A program made the position numbers and the translations under genes. Positions 8,966 through 17,399 of a stretch of DNA of 64,000 nucleotides are shown piece after piece. The notes beneath the pieces were generated by a model. It was not told where the DNA came from. It searched no databases and worked only from the letters and a program-made list of their open reading frames with translations. Position 1 is the stretch's first letter. Each line of letters begins with the position of its first letter. Source of the DNA: Clostridium tetanomorphum (GTDB lineage Bacteria > Bacillota > Clostridia > Clostridiales > Clostridiaceae); NCBI RefSeq assembly GCF_017873215.1, contig NZ_JAGGKA010000017.1, forward strand, positions 39,757-103,756, read 5' to 3'.

Positions 8966-9241
8966 ATGAGGCTCGATATTCTCAAAGGTATTAATGTCAA
9001 GATTATTTTCACCTTTATCTATGGATATGGCGGGTTATTTAAGGCAGGAAGTAATGTAATTTATAACCTGTATCCCATCACAGCAGCATTGGGAATGTTG
9101 TAGTACCAGGCTTATGATGCTGCCGTTAACTGGAATGTTCCGCTTTGCCCAGCAAGTCTTGGACTTACATTTCTGCTTTCGGTCATTTTGATATTAAAAA
9201 TAGGCAATCAACCTGGACTAAAAAAAGCAGAAGAAGACTAA
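8966..9241 (+). pseudogene. Fragment of an unidentified membrane protein
   Basis: A frame from ATG 8966 to TAA 9241 encodes hydrophobic segments (VKIIFTFIYGYGGLF, LGLTFLLSVILILK) and a charged end KKAEED. It is broken by TAG at 9101-9103 and has no ribosome binding site, so it is probably a piece of a transporter gene. I do not recognise the family. Upstream (8754-8965) lies GC-richer sequence with a short open stretch MAKNEPSKPDDVKTKPDNV behind a GGAGGT at 8755; I see nothing else there. Confidence 0.4.
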
Positions 9242-9267
9242 CCCTTCAAGCTTACGTAAGTAACGAT

Positions 9268-9300
9268 ACCCGGAAGAAACTGAGCTTTCCAGGTTTTTTT
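9268..9300 (+). terminator. Hairpin followed by seven T
   Basis: Imperfect stem ACC-CGGAAG / CTTTCC-AGGT and a run of T at 9294-9300. It is the old terminator of the broken membrane-protein gene. Confidence 0.6.
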
Positions 9301-9313
9301 ATTTAACAATAAA

Positions 9314-9337
9314 AGCTCATGTATTTCTACATGAGCT
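9314..9337 (-). terminator. Terminator of the Gly/Pro-rich gene
   Basis: AGCTCATGTA (9314-9323), TTTC loop, TACATGAGCT (9328-9337). On the minus strand the stem is followed by TTTTATTG. Confidence 0.75.
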
Positions 9338-9353
9338 AAGTATTTATTAAATT

Positions 9354-9749
9354 TTAATAACAAATAAAGCTTTCTATTCTTCTAGTATCTACTCCGAAAT
9401 ATACCCATCTTCGTCCAGTCAATCTCCACCCTGCAACAGATGTTCTTCCTACATATACAAGGTAAGCCCAAAATGATCTTCCATTATCTAACCATATATA
9501 TATATATCTAAAGGTACAAGGCCTAATGGCTCCTGGATCCACAGCTTTTAACTCAGGCCCAGACTTCTTAGATGGAGTAAATGATGGTGGTGGTCCACTT
9601 GGTGGACCTCCTTGCATTCCACCCCCAAATGGCGGTGGTCCACCTGGTCCTCCACCAAATGGAGGTGGTCCTGGCGAAAATTGTTGTCTATAAGGACATC
9701 TTAACATTGATTCAAAATACTCTTCATCATAAAAATAGGGGCAATACAT
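9354..9749 (-). CDS. Small protein with Gly/Pro-rich repeats and an aromatic C-terminal domain
   Basis: 131 aa from ATG 9749, which has AAAGGAG 8 bases upstream; a longer frame has no such site. The N-terminal part MYCPYFYDEEYFESMLRCPY is followed by a low-complexity region (about residues 25-60) with PGPPPFGGGPGGPPPFGGG repeats. The C-terminal domain is rich in Trp, Tyr and Arg (FRYIYIWLDNGRSFW, RRWVYFGVDTRRIESFICY). Similar proteins occur in clostridia and are often given arbitrary names. Disordered spacer plus aromatic domain suggests a surface or spore-layer protein, but this is only a guess. From 9750 to 9996 I see no gene. Confidence 0.7.
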   Translation of the reverse strand: MYCPYFYDEEYFESMLRCPYRQQFSPGPPPFGGGPGGPPPFGGGMQGGPPSGPPPSFTPSKKSGPELKAVDPGAIRPCTFRYIYIWLDNGRSFWAYLVYVGRTSVAGWRLTGRRWVYFGVDTRRIESFICY

Positions 9750-9996
9750 ATATATTCTCCTTTTAAATATTGACATTATATAATATGTGTCTAATAGCTC
9801 AAATGTTACTACAGCAAATATTATCTCTATTCTTAATATCATACACTTAGTTCTAATTCATCTTTATGATTTGAATTAAGTTCATCTCTATTAACTTCTT
9901 GTTGTAAAAGCTACTACTTGAGCTGGATATATTTTTTTAAGATTTATCTTTGCAACAAATGCTAATAAACTTCCGTGAACTAATAATATTTATATA

Positions 9997-10016
9997 AGGA
10001 AGATTTATATCTTCCT
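9997..10016 (-). terminator. Hairpin after the hemerythrin gene
   Basis: AGGAAGA (9997-10003) and TCTTCCT (10010-10016) form a short stem just past the stop codon of the minus-strand hemerythrin gene. Confidence 0.5.
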
Positions 10017-10019
10017 CCT

Positions 10020-10571
10020 CTATATAATCTTACTTTCTAATTCTTCTATAAGCTTTATATATCTATCCTGTACGCTATTATCCTTAGCAATATTCTCGAT
10101 TTCTTTAGATTTATCATTTAATTCTTTTTTATTTTCTTCTGATAATGAACGATCAGCAAATTTATATATAGTACTATCTTCCTTATCTATGTGTCTATTT
10201 AATAAATCTGTATAAGAAATTGCATTAGCTATTATATCTAATTTAGCTTCTTCATTACCTCCTTCTAATTCCTTTAAAGCATTTTCCAAATTTTGCATAT
10301 ATAATCTTCCCATATCGTGTTCTATAAGCATCCCCATTATAGGTCCACTTTTTATCATATTAAATTGTCTATCCATTATTGTAAACAATATATTTTCTTC
10401 TTTACTATGATGATGTTTATCAGCATAATTTCTTACAAAATCTATTATTTTATAAAAGTCATTATAATCTACATTTTCATTCTTCAATACTTTATAACAA
10501 TAACCTCTTATAACCTTAAGCATTCTTTTTATATTTTTATGTTCTTCTATCATGAGCTCAATTGCATTCAT
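10020..10571 (-). CDS. Hemerythrin HHE-domain protein
   Basis: 183-aa helical protein with the diiron hemerythrin pattern: MIEEHKNIKRML near residue 11, ADKHHHSKEENILF near 53-58, MLIEHDMGRLY near 84 and LLNRHIDKEDSTIY near 124. Such proteins bind oxygen or NO or act in iron/oxidative stress handling in the cytosol. RBS AAAGGTGG precedes the ATG. It follows the gene at 10593-11237 by 21 bases, and the pair is probably one operon. Confidence 0.88.
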   Translation of the reverse strand: MNAIELMIEEHKNIKRMLKVIRGYCYKVLKNENVDYNDFYKIIDFVRNYADKHHHSKEENILFTIMDRQFNMIKSGPIMGMLIEHDMGRLYMQNLENALKELEGGNEEAKLDIIANAISYTDLLNRHIDKEDSTIYKFADRSLSEENKKELNDKSKEIENIAKDNSVQDRYIKLIEELESKII

Positions 10572-10592
10572 ACTAATCCACCTTTCTCTATT

Positions 10593-11237
10593 TTATTTTT
10601 TTATTTCACATATCTTCTTATCATTTAATACTTCCACATTATAAATAAAATTATTACTTAAAGCACTTATAAAAGACTTAATCCATTCTTCTCTTAACTC
10701 ATAGAAATTATCTACATTGCCCTTTTCCTCTTCCCAATAAGCTGTATGCAAACAAACTCTCATTCTCCATTTATATATATTTTCATCATTTTCTAATTCT
10801 TCATTAACTCTATCACATGGCATCCCTTCTAATATAAAATCATTTAATATGTTAAATACCTCTACTGGTAACAAGGGAGTAAATTTTTTACCATACTCTT
10901 TCCCAAGTTTATTTCCTTGAACTCTAAAAATATTGATTAATTCATTTTTATATTCTTCTGAAGTGTTTATTATTCTGGTAACCCATGCAGCCTGCCTTCC
11001 TTCAGCTCTAGCAATCTTATCTTGTAACCATCCATGAATATTTGATGTATCTATTATGTCTTCCAATGGTTTATTTTCTGTAGGTTCTCCATATTTTCCA
11101 TATATTTCATTCTTCCAGTTATGTATTGGAAAATCGCCTTTATCTTCAGCCCAATCTACAATTTCTTTTTCTAATCCTTCAAACCATCTTATCTTATCAA
11201 ATAACCAATAATGAATCTTTCCTAGAAATAAACTCAT
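10593..11237 (-). CDS. Uncharacterised protein paired with hemerythrin
   Basis: Soluble 214-aa protein starting MSLFLGKIHYWLFDKIRWFE, with many Trp and Glu residues, a Cys in LEGMPCDR and MRVCLHTAYWEEEKG. No signal peptide or membrane segment. A strong AGGAGGAGA lies 6 bases before the ATG. I do not recognise the family. The close linkage with the hemerythrin gene suggests a role in the same oxygen, NO or metal response, by inference only. The divergent EamA gene starts 212 bases away. Confidence 0.75.
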   Translation of the reverse strand: MSLFLGKIHYWLFDKIRWFEGLEKEIVDWAEDKGDFPIHNWKNEIYGKYGEPTENKPLEDIIDTSNIHGWLQDKIARAEGRQAAWVTRIINTSEEYKNELINIFRVQGNKLGKEYGKKFTPLLPVEVFNILNDFILEGMPCDRVNEELENDENIYKWRMRVCLHTAYWEEEKGNVDNFYELREEWIKSFISALSNNFIYNVEVLNDKKICEIKK

Positions 11238-11377
11238 AATAATCTCCTCCTAAAAAATTTATATAGTTATTTTGTGATTTATTTCTTAAATTTATAAGTT
11301 AATTATAATCTGTTAATAGTAAAATATACGTACCCTATGTTACGTTTGAATGATTTTCATAATTAACTTTCACAATA

Positions 11378-11406
11378 TTTACAAAAAATAGTTGTTGCTA
11401 TATAAT
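11378..11406 (+). promoter_or_regulatory. Sigma-A promoter of the EamA gene
   Basis: TTTACA (11378-11383), 17-base spacer, TATAAT (11401-11406), 43 bases before the start codon. Confidence 0.75.
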
Positions 11407-11449
11407 AAACTCTATGTACTTAAATTTTATATATTAGGAGGCTGATAGG

Positions 11450-12379
11450 ATGAACTCCTTATTTAAAAGAAAAGATTTACTAGGTGATTTTTCTTTGTTA
11501 ATAGTTACAATAATATGGGGAAGTGGTTTCGTTGCAACGAAAAATGCCTTAGATTCGGTTTCTCCATTTTTTATAACTACACTAAGATTTACTATAGCAT
11601 CTATATTAATTGGGGTTATATTTTTTAAGCAAATAATAAAAATTAATATTAAAGATTTAAAAGCTGGATTTATTATTGGTTTTTTCTTATATGTTGCTTT
11701 TGCCACACAAACCGTTGGATTGCAATATACAACTGCTGGTAAACAAGCTTTTTTAACAGGTACTAATGTAGTTATGGTTCCTTTTATATATTGGCTTGTA
11801 TCCGGTAGAAAACCTGATATATATAACTTAATATCAGCATTTTTATGTTTACTAGGTATATCTTTACTAACATTAAATGGAAGTATATATATAAATTTAG
11901 GAGACTTGCTTACTTTAATATGTGCATTATTTTTTGCTTGTCATATAGTTTCTGTAGGGCATTTTGCTGAAAATCATAATCCTATAATTCTAACGTTTAT
12001 TCAATTTTTAATAGCATCAATTTTATCGTTTATTTCCATGATTTTAATTGAAGGCTCTCCTGCCTCTATATCTAAAGAAGGTATCATTCCAGTTGGATAT
12101 TTAGCTATCTTTAGTACTTTAATAGCTTTTTTAATACAAAACATAGCTCAAAAATATACTAGTGCTACTCATACTGCTATCATATTAAGTTTAGAAGCTG
12201 TATTTGGAAGCATATTATCCTGCGTGTTGCTTGGCGAAAAATTCACATATAAAATATTTATAGGTTGTATAATTATATTTATTGCTATTATAACTGCAGA
12301 AACTAAGCTAGAATTTTTAAAATTTAATAAAAAAACAATAACTTCTTCTGAAAAACTTAGTGAAAAATTAAATTCTTGA
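11450..12379 (+). CDS. EamA/DMT-family transporter
   Basis: 309-aa membrane protein with ten predicted helices and two EamA repeats (first beginning DFSLLIVTIIWGSGFVATKN, second near LGDLLTLICALFFACHIVSV). DMT members mostly export amino acids or other small metabolites across the cell membrane; the substrate is not evident. AGGAGG lies 9 bases before the ATG. Own promoter and terminator, so a single-gene unit. Confidence 0.88.
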   Translation: MNSLFKRKDLLGDFSLLIVTIIWGSGFVATKNALDSVSPFFITTLRFTIASILIGVIFFKQIIKINIKDLKAGFIIGFFLYVAFATQTVGLQYTTAGKQAFLTGTNVVMVPFIYWLVSGRKPDIYNLISAFLCLLGISLLTLNGSIYINLGDLLTLICALFFACHIVSVGHFAENHNPIILTFIQFLIASILSFISMILIEGSPASISKEGIIPVGYLAIFSTLIAFLIQNIAQKYTSATHTAIILSLEAVFGSILSCVLLGEKFTYKIFIGCIIIFIAIITAETKLEFLKFNKKTITSSEKLSEKLNS

Positions 12380-12403
12380 AATATACATTAAAAAATTTGG
12401 CAA

Positions 12404-12435
12404 AAAATTAAAGCCTTATTACAGGCTTTAATTTT
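12404..12435. terminator. Bidirectional 13-bp hairpin
   Basis: AAAATTAAAGCCT (12404-12416) and AGGCTTTAATTTT (12423-12435) pair perfectly. It serves the EamA gene and the convergent dead symporter gene. Confidence 0.85.
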
Positions 12436-13222
12436 CTATGTTTCTATAATCTTTTCCTTAGTCTCTCCCCAATATTCAACATTAGTTAATCCATCAATTG
12501 AATTAATATTAAATAAAGGTTATATTTTTTATAACTACAAACAATGCAATTAATATATAAGCAACAGCCATTACTGGCACTATAGTTTCTGCAACCTTAG
12601 CAATTCTTTTTACACCTCCAAATATAATAACTGCTGTTATGGCTACTAGAACTCCTCCAACTAATAGTTTATTTATGCCAAATGCCCCTTCAAATGCTAA
12701 TGAAATTGTATTAGCTTGCACAGAATTAAATACTAATCCAAAGCTTATAGTTATAAGAATAGAAAAGAGTATTCCCATCCATCTCTTATTTAGGGTTTTT
12801 TCCATATAATAAACTGGTCCTCCCCTATATCTGTCTTTATCTTTAACTTTATAAATTTGTGCCAGAGTACTTTCTACAAAACTTGAAGCGCCTCAAATTA
12901 ATGCAATAATCCACATCCAAAATACTGCTCCAGGGCCACCTACCGCAATAGCTATAGCAACTCCAGCTAAATTACCAGTCCCTACTCTAGAGGCAGTACC
13001 GATGCAAAATGCTTGAAAAGATAAAACTCCATTGCTTTTTTGACCTGATATTGAATTACCTGCTCGTTCTGCTAATAGCCTAAACATTTCTTTAAAAAAT
13101 CTTAGCTGTACAAATTTTGTTCTAAAGCTAAAATAGAATCCTAATACAATTAACACTGCAATAAGTACATATGACCAAAGTATGTTATTGATATTTGATA
13201 TAATTTGTCCAACTATATCCAT
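12436..13222 (-). pseudogene. Broken sodium:alanine symporter (AGCS family)
   Basis: From ATG 13222 the frame reads a normal AGCS N-terminus (FSFRTKFVQLRFFKEMFRLL, then GTASRVGTGNLAGVAIAI). A single TGA at about 12895 interrupts it, after which GASSFVESTLAQIYKVKDK continues in the same frame through 12509. The last part of the gene is mostly deleted: a short piece in another frame (SIDGLTNVEYWGETKEKIIE, stop 12436-12438) resembles the usual AGCS tail. About 240 of the usual 450 residues remain. One nonsense mutation plus an internal deletion make it inactive. Confidence 0.8.
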
Positions 13223-13344
13223 TACTAAATTGCACTCCTCTTATTTAAATATTTTTATTAAAATATACATTAAAATTGTATCAAAAAATAAAAAAATATC
13301 ATTTTTTATATTTTACGACTTTTTTCTTTAATATAGATAAATTA

Positions 13345-13758
13345 TTAGCATAATTCGACTAATCTTTCCCATGCATCTGGATGTTTCCTTTTCAGATTTA
13401 CTATTTTAAATCTATTGTCTACAAAAACTTGAGTAGTATATCCTTTTGCTAATAGCTTATTGTCTTCTTTTCTTATTACATTATAATTAAAAATAACCTT
13501 TGCAGCAGTTAATTCTTTTATATATGTTTCAACAATTATAATATCTTCATATTTTGCTGCTTCAATATACTTGCAGTATGTTTCTACTAAAGGCATCATA
13601 ATTCCGTTCTCTTCTAATTCTTTATAGCTCATTTTAGATTCTAATATAAACTCTCCCCTTCCAACTTCAAACCATGGGTAGTAATTTGAATGATGCACTA
13701 TTCCCATTTTATCTGTCTCTACATATCTAACTTTTAGCTCAGTTCTATTTATATACAT
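13345..13758 (-). CDS. Acyl-CoA thioesterase, hot-dog fold (YbgC/FadM type)
   Basis: 137-aa 4HBT-family enzyme with VRYVETDKMGIVHHSNYYPW; the Asp and His of DxMGxVHHxxY are the catalytic region. It hydrolyses short acyl-CoA or aryl-CoA thioesters in the cytosol; the natural substrate is not evident. RBS AGTAGG precedes the ATG. It stands alone between the dead symporter and divergent surE. Confidence 0.85.
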   Translation of the reverse strand: MYINRTELKVRYVETDKMGIVHHSNYYPWFEVGRGEFILESKMSYKELEENGIMMPLVETYCKYIEAAKYEDIIIVETYIKELTAAKVIFNYNVIRKEDNKLLAKGYTTQVFVDNRFKIVNLKRKHPDAWERLVELC

Positions 13759-13882
13759 TTCTATACCTACTTTCTTTTAAAATAATATACAAATTATATT
13801 AAATATTGATTAAACTATATATGTAAGTATATCATTTTATAAAATGTTGTATCAATAAATAATTATATGGAGGATATGAATA

Positions 13883-14635
13883 ATGAGATTACTTTTAACA
13901 AACGACGATGGAATTGAATCCAAAGCATTGCATATATTAGCAAAAGAATTAGAAAAAAATCATGAGTTAATAATTGCAGCACCTAGTGTTCAAAGGAGTG
14001 CTTGTAGTCATTCTATAACTATTTCAGAGCCACTAATAATAAAGAACGTAGACTTACCAGATATAAAATCTAAAGCCTTTAGCATTTCTGGTACTCCAGC
14101 AGATTGCGTGCGAGTTGCTATTCATAAGCTTTTAAATAAACCCATAGATATGGTCATATCTGGAACAAATATGGGTACAAATCTAGGCATGGATATAATT
14201 TATTCTGGTACTGTATCTGCTGCCATTGAAGCAGCCATATATAAAATACCTTCTATAGCTATCTCTGCTGAGTTAAATAATAATTGTGGCAACTACAATT
14301 CTGCTGCTAAATTTGCCTCTAAAATAATAAAAATTGCTGAAGATAATTCTATAAAAAATGATTTAGTTATAAATGTAAATGTCCCTTGCTTAACAGAAGA
14401 AGAAATAAAAGGAATTCAAGTATGCGAAATGGGTAGAAAAACTTATGATAACTATTTTGTTGAAAGCATAGACAAAAATGGGAACATGAATCTTAAGCTA
14501 AGTGGAAGAATTAATACAAAACACATAGAAAATACAGATATATACTACTTAAAAAAAGGTTACGTAACTGTAACACCTCTTCACTATGACTTAACTAATT
14601 TTAAAATATTAAGTGCCGTATCTAATTGGTTCTAA
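13883..14635 (+). CDS. surE: 5'/3'-nucleotidase SurE
   Basis: 250-aa survival protein E, a metal-dependent nucleoside monophosphatase. Metal ligands Asp8-Asp9 (LLLTNDDGIES), Ser39 (APSVQRSACSHS) and Asn96 (SGTNMGTNLG) are all present. GGAGGATATGAATA precedes the ATG. Cytosolic; a single-gene unit closed by a hairpin. In other bacteria it helps with stationary-phase survival. Confidence 0.95.
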   Translation: MRLLLTNDDGIESKALHILAKELEKNHELIIAAPSVQRSACSHSITISEPLIIKNVDLPDIKSKAFSISGTPADCVRVAIHKLLNKPIDMVISGTNMGTNLGMDIIYSGTVSAAIEAAIYKIPSIAISAELNNNCGNYNSAAKFASKIIKIAEDNSIKNDLVINVNVPCLTEEEIKGIQVCEMGRKTYDNYFVESIDKNGNMNLKLSGRINTKHIENTDIYYLKKGYVTVTPLHYDLTNFKILSAVSNWF

Positions 14636-14677
14636 TCTCTAATAGATTTAAGCCTTTTTCTAAAATTTTATAATTTT

Positions 14678-14723
14678 AAGGGATATCAAGAATAGAACTA
14701 CATATCTAAACTTAATATCCCTT
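14678..14723. terminator. Hairpin between surE and rsgI
   Basis: AAGGGATAT (14678-14686) and ATATCCCTT (14715-14723) flank a 28-base loop and are followed by T. It lies between convergent genes. Confidence 0.6.
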
Positions 14724-14730
14724 TTTCTCT

Positions 14731-15591
14731 TTACTTTTTATTTTTTTCATTCTCTTTATTAAAATGACCATTTCCTTTTAACTGATTATTATTCTTTTTA
14801 TTACTATTCTTATTTTCTAGTGTATTCTTATTATTTAAATTAGAATCATTGTTCTTATTAGCAGGATTATTTTTTTCTTCTTTTATTTTATTATTATTAT
14901 TTTTATTTTTAATTGATTCTTTTAAATTACTATTATTTTCTTTTTTACTCTCTTTGTTGTCAATGTTTCTAATATTACCCTTACCCTTTTCTTTGTTCTT
15001 ATTTGAGTTGTTATTATTTAAATGTTCCTTAATTTCTCCATTAACTTTTACATCCATATTAATTTTATCCTTTATTATATTTTCTTTAAAAGATGTAATA
15101 TTTACATTTCTCCCCTGTATATCTAAACTTACTGTTTTATCAGCTTTTATATATGAATCATTTATAAATTTATCTTCTTTAGCTTGTTTTAATATATTAT
15201 TAAGGGCATCGTCTATAGATTTATTTTTTATATTTACCTCATTTATAATTTTTTTCCCATCATTATTTAATCCAACTACTTTAAGTACTTTATTAAATCT
15301 ATTAACCTTTAACTCAATACTAGGATTTATAGTTAATACTATAGTTGACACAGGTTTAAAATATGCATATGCCATTGAACTGGAGATTAATACAAATAAA
15401 AAGCATGCTACTGCTGCAATTTTATAAAAATGTGTAAATTTTTTATTATACTTTACCATTTCCCCCGTATATTCTTGTCCTATTTCAGGTCTTTGTTTTT
15501 TTACCATTACTTCTATAAATTCCCCCTGACTACTCATAAGTATTGCAGTTCTTTCTCTTACTTCTATTACTATTCCTTTTTTATCCTTCAA
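14731..15591 (-). CDS. rsgI: Anti-sigma-I factor RsgI-like protein
   Basis: 286-aa membrane protein. The RsgI N-terminal domain (KKGIVIEVRERTAILMSSQG, residues about 4-50) would hold SigI in the cytosol. One membrane helix follows (IAAVACFLFVLISSSMAYAY, about 58-77), then an extracytoplasmic domain TINPSIELKVNRFNKV. The last 100 residues are almost only Asn, Lys, Glu and Ser. In cellulolytic clostridia the outer part of RsgI carries sugar-binding modules; here there is only a disordered Lys/Asn tail. The start overlaps the end of sigI by 11 bases, implying translational coupling. Confidence 0.88.
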   Translation of the reverse strand: MKDKKGIVIEVRERTAILMSSQGEFIEVMVKKQRPEIGQEYTGEMVKYNKKFTHFYKIAAVACFLFVLISSSMAYAYFKPVSTIVLTINPSIELKVNRFNKVLKVVGLNNDGKKIINEVNIKNKSIDDALNNILKQAKEDKFINDSYIKADKTVSLDIQGRNVNITSFKENIIKDKINMDVKVNGEIKEHLNNNNSNKNKEKGKGNIRNIDNKESKKENNSNLKESIKNKNNNNKIKEEKNNPANKNNDSNLNNKNTLENKNSNKKNNNQLKGNGHFNKENEKNKK

Positions 15592-16264
15592 TTACCTCAC
15601 CCACCTTTAAATCCAAATAAGATTTTAAATATAAATATTCATCATTTGATAGAACTAATATAAGTGATATTAGATATTTCCTCCATTTTTCCAGCAACTT
15701 CTTTTTAGCTCCTGTAAGTACTGCTATTTGTTTTATTGGTAACATTTTATTTCTTCTAATATATATCATTATTTCATCATTATCTATACATCTAATAGCT
15801 ATATTTAATAGATTATCTTTGGTGTCTTTATGAGATGGTGAAAATTTTGAAAGTTCTCCAAAACTTATATTATACTTGCTTAATTCTATGCTAAAAAGTT
15901 TTATTTCTTCTGCTCTTTTTTCATTCTCAACTCTAATTTCATATGCATTTAATGAATTCTTTAAATCTATATAATTTAAATCTTCATCATTATTAAATAT
16001 TAAATATGTTTTTAAACTAGTCTTCTTAAAGTAATTTATAAGCGCATTTTTTATTAAAACTCTAGCATAACTAAAAAAGTTTCCTCTATTTTCATTATAA
16101 CTATCACATGCTTTATTAAAAGCTATCATTGCAATGCTTAATTCGTCATCATTTTCCCACTGCAATCTTTTTTTACATATATTATATGTTGTATCATATA
16201 TGAATTTCTTATTTTTTTCTATAAAAGCATCTCTGTCATTATCTAATTGCTTTTTAAGGTCCAT
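15581..16264 (-). CDS. sigI: RNA polymerase sigma factor SigI
   Basis: 227-aa alternative sigma factor of the SigI type. Region 2 shows WENDDELSIAMIAFNKACDS and NRGNFFSYARVLIKNALINY; the C-terminal DNA-binding part includes MLPIKQIAVLTGAKKKLLEK. It directs transcription of heat, envelope-stress or polysaccharide-response genes and is held by RsgI, encoded just downstream. AGGTGA lies close before the ATG. The intergenic region to the divergent gene at 16405 carries candidate SigI-type C tracts. Confidence 0.9.
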   Translation of the reverse strand: MDLKKQLDNDRDAFIEKNKKFIYDTTYNICKKRLQWENDDELSIAMIAFNKACDSYNENRGNFFSYARVLIKNALINYFKKTSLKTYLIFNNDEDLNYIDLKNSLNAYEIRVENEKRAEEIKLFSIELSKYNISFGELSKFSPSHKDTKDNLLNIAIRCIDNDEIMIYIRRNKMLPIKQIAVLTGAKKKLLEKWRKYLISLILVLSNDEYLYLKSYLDLKVGEVIEG

Positions 16265-16307
16265 ATAATCACCTCATTCATTATATACAAAATAATTTCA
16301 TATTTTT

Positions 16308-16349
16308 AAGGGGTTCTTATTTACAAGTTTTTTTATTTTTCCCCCATCA
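16308..16349. promoter_or_regulatory. C-tract elements that may be SigI -35 boxes
   Basis: The minus strand carries AACCCC (16310-16315) toward sigI, and the plus strand carries CCCCC (16341-16345) toward the secreted-protein gene. Known SigI promoters have a C-rich -35 (ACCCCC-like). C runs are otherwise rare in this AT-rich stretch. I cannot see a convincing CGAA-type -10 for either, so this is a suggestion only. Confidence 0.3.
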
Positions 16350-16404
16350 AAACTCATATAAATAGTGTATATATATTTGAGATAAATTTGAAGGAGGTAA
16401 TTTT

Positions 16405-17385
16405 ATGAAAAAAATTGCTACTATACTTACTATCACAGCATTAACATTAAATTTAGGAGGTACTGTATTAGCTGCTGATGAAACATCATTCCAAACTAAT
16501 GCTGGTATAACACCAGATAGTATTTTCTATCCTATTGACCAAGCAATAGACAATTTAAAACTAAACTTTACCAATAGTGAAGAAGGAAAAATTGAACTTT
16601 TATCCGAAATAGCTGAAGAAAGATTAGGTGAAAGTGAAATTTTATCTGAAAAAGGAAAGGATGAATTAGCTTCTAAACCACTTGAAGAATTTAATGATAA
16701 ATTAACAGAAGCTACCGACTCTCTAAATAATGCAATAAACAATAATGAAAAAAGTGTAGAAGAAAACACTAAACTAGAGGATTTACAGGACAAGATCAAC
16801 TTAAAACAAAAAAATTCAATAGAGGTACTAAAAAAAATACAAGCTAAACTAGGCGAAAATGCTAAAGAAACAATAAATAAAGTTATAGAAATGCAAACTG
16901 CTAAAAAAGAAGCTGTAGATGCCATGATAAAACAAAGACATGTGTTTAATGATGTAAAAAAAGAAGTTAATCTTCTAAAAGTAGAATTGAAAAAAGCTGA
17001 AAAGTCCAAAAATGAAGAAGCTATAGAAACTTTACAAACTGAACTAAAAGAAAAACAAGCTCAATTTGAAATTGAAAAGGGAAAGCTTGAAGTAGCTATA
17101 AAGAACAAAAAAGATGTAACTAAAAAAATGAAAGAAGAAATAAAAAATAATAACCATAATAATAAAAATAAAACTGTTGAAAAAGATACTAATATAAATG
17201 ATGATATTGATAAAGAATCTTCTAAAACTAATGTTGAGGATAAAACAGAAATAGAATTAGAAAACGAACAAACTTCCATAGATGAAAATAATGTTAGTGA
17301 AAAAGATACTAAAAAAATTCATAAAGAAAACATAAAAAACAATTCTAATAAATCAGGAAAAGATAAAAATACAAAAAATAAATAA
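16405..17385 (+). CDS. Secreted coiled-coil protein with a DUF5667-like domain
   Basis: 326 aa. The signal peptide MKKIATILTITALTLNLGGT ends at VLAADE, with cleavage probable after Ala23. Residues about 33-90 (GITPDSIFYPIDQAIDNLKL, EIAEERLGESEILSEKG) match the DUF5667 pattern. A long charged coiled coil follows (about 140-245), then a disordered Asn/Lys/Glu tail much like the tail of RsgI next door. AAGGAGG precedes the ATG. It is divergent from sigI-rsgI and may be a SigI target or an envelope ligand for RsgI. Function unknown. Confidence 0.8.
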   Translation: MKKIATILTITALTLNLGGTVLAADETSFQTNAGITPDSIFYPIDQAIDNLKLNFTNSEEGKIELLSEIAEERLGESEILSEKGKDELASKPLEEFNDKLTEATDSLNNAINNNEKSVEENTKLEDLQDKINLKQKNSIEVLKKIQAKLGENAKETINKVIEMQTAKKEAVDAMIKQRHVFNDVKKEVNLLKVELKKAEKSKNEEAIETLQTELKEKQAQFEIEKGKLEVAIKNKKDVTKKMKEEIKNNNHNNKNKTVEKDTNINDDIDKESSKTNVEDKTEIELENEQTSIDENNVSEKDTKKIHKENIKNNSNKSGKDKNTKNK

Positions 17386-17399
17386 TATAAAAGACATGT

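Noticed and set aside
9581..9766. Plus-strand frame opposite the Gly/Pro-rich gene
   Set aside because: His/Val/Leu repeats are simply the complement of the Gly/Pro codons; no start signal.
9870..9990. Possible minus-strand peptide LLVHGSLLAFVAKINLKKIYP
   Set aside because: Looks protein-like for about 30 codons, but has no start, no ribosome binding site and no family I can name; too short to call a pseudogene.
14849..15427. Long plus-strand open frame opposite rsgI
   Set aside because: It is the complement of the Asn/Lys-rich rsgI tail, has Leu/Phe/Ser-only composition and no ribosome binding site.
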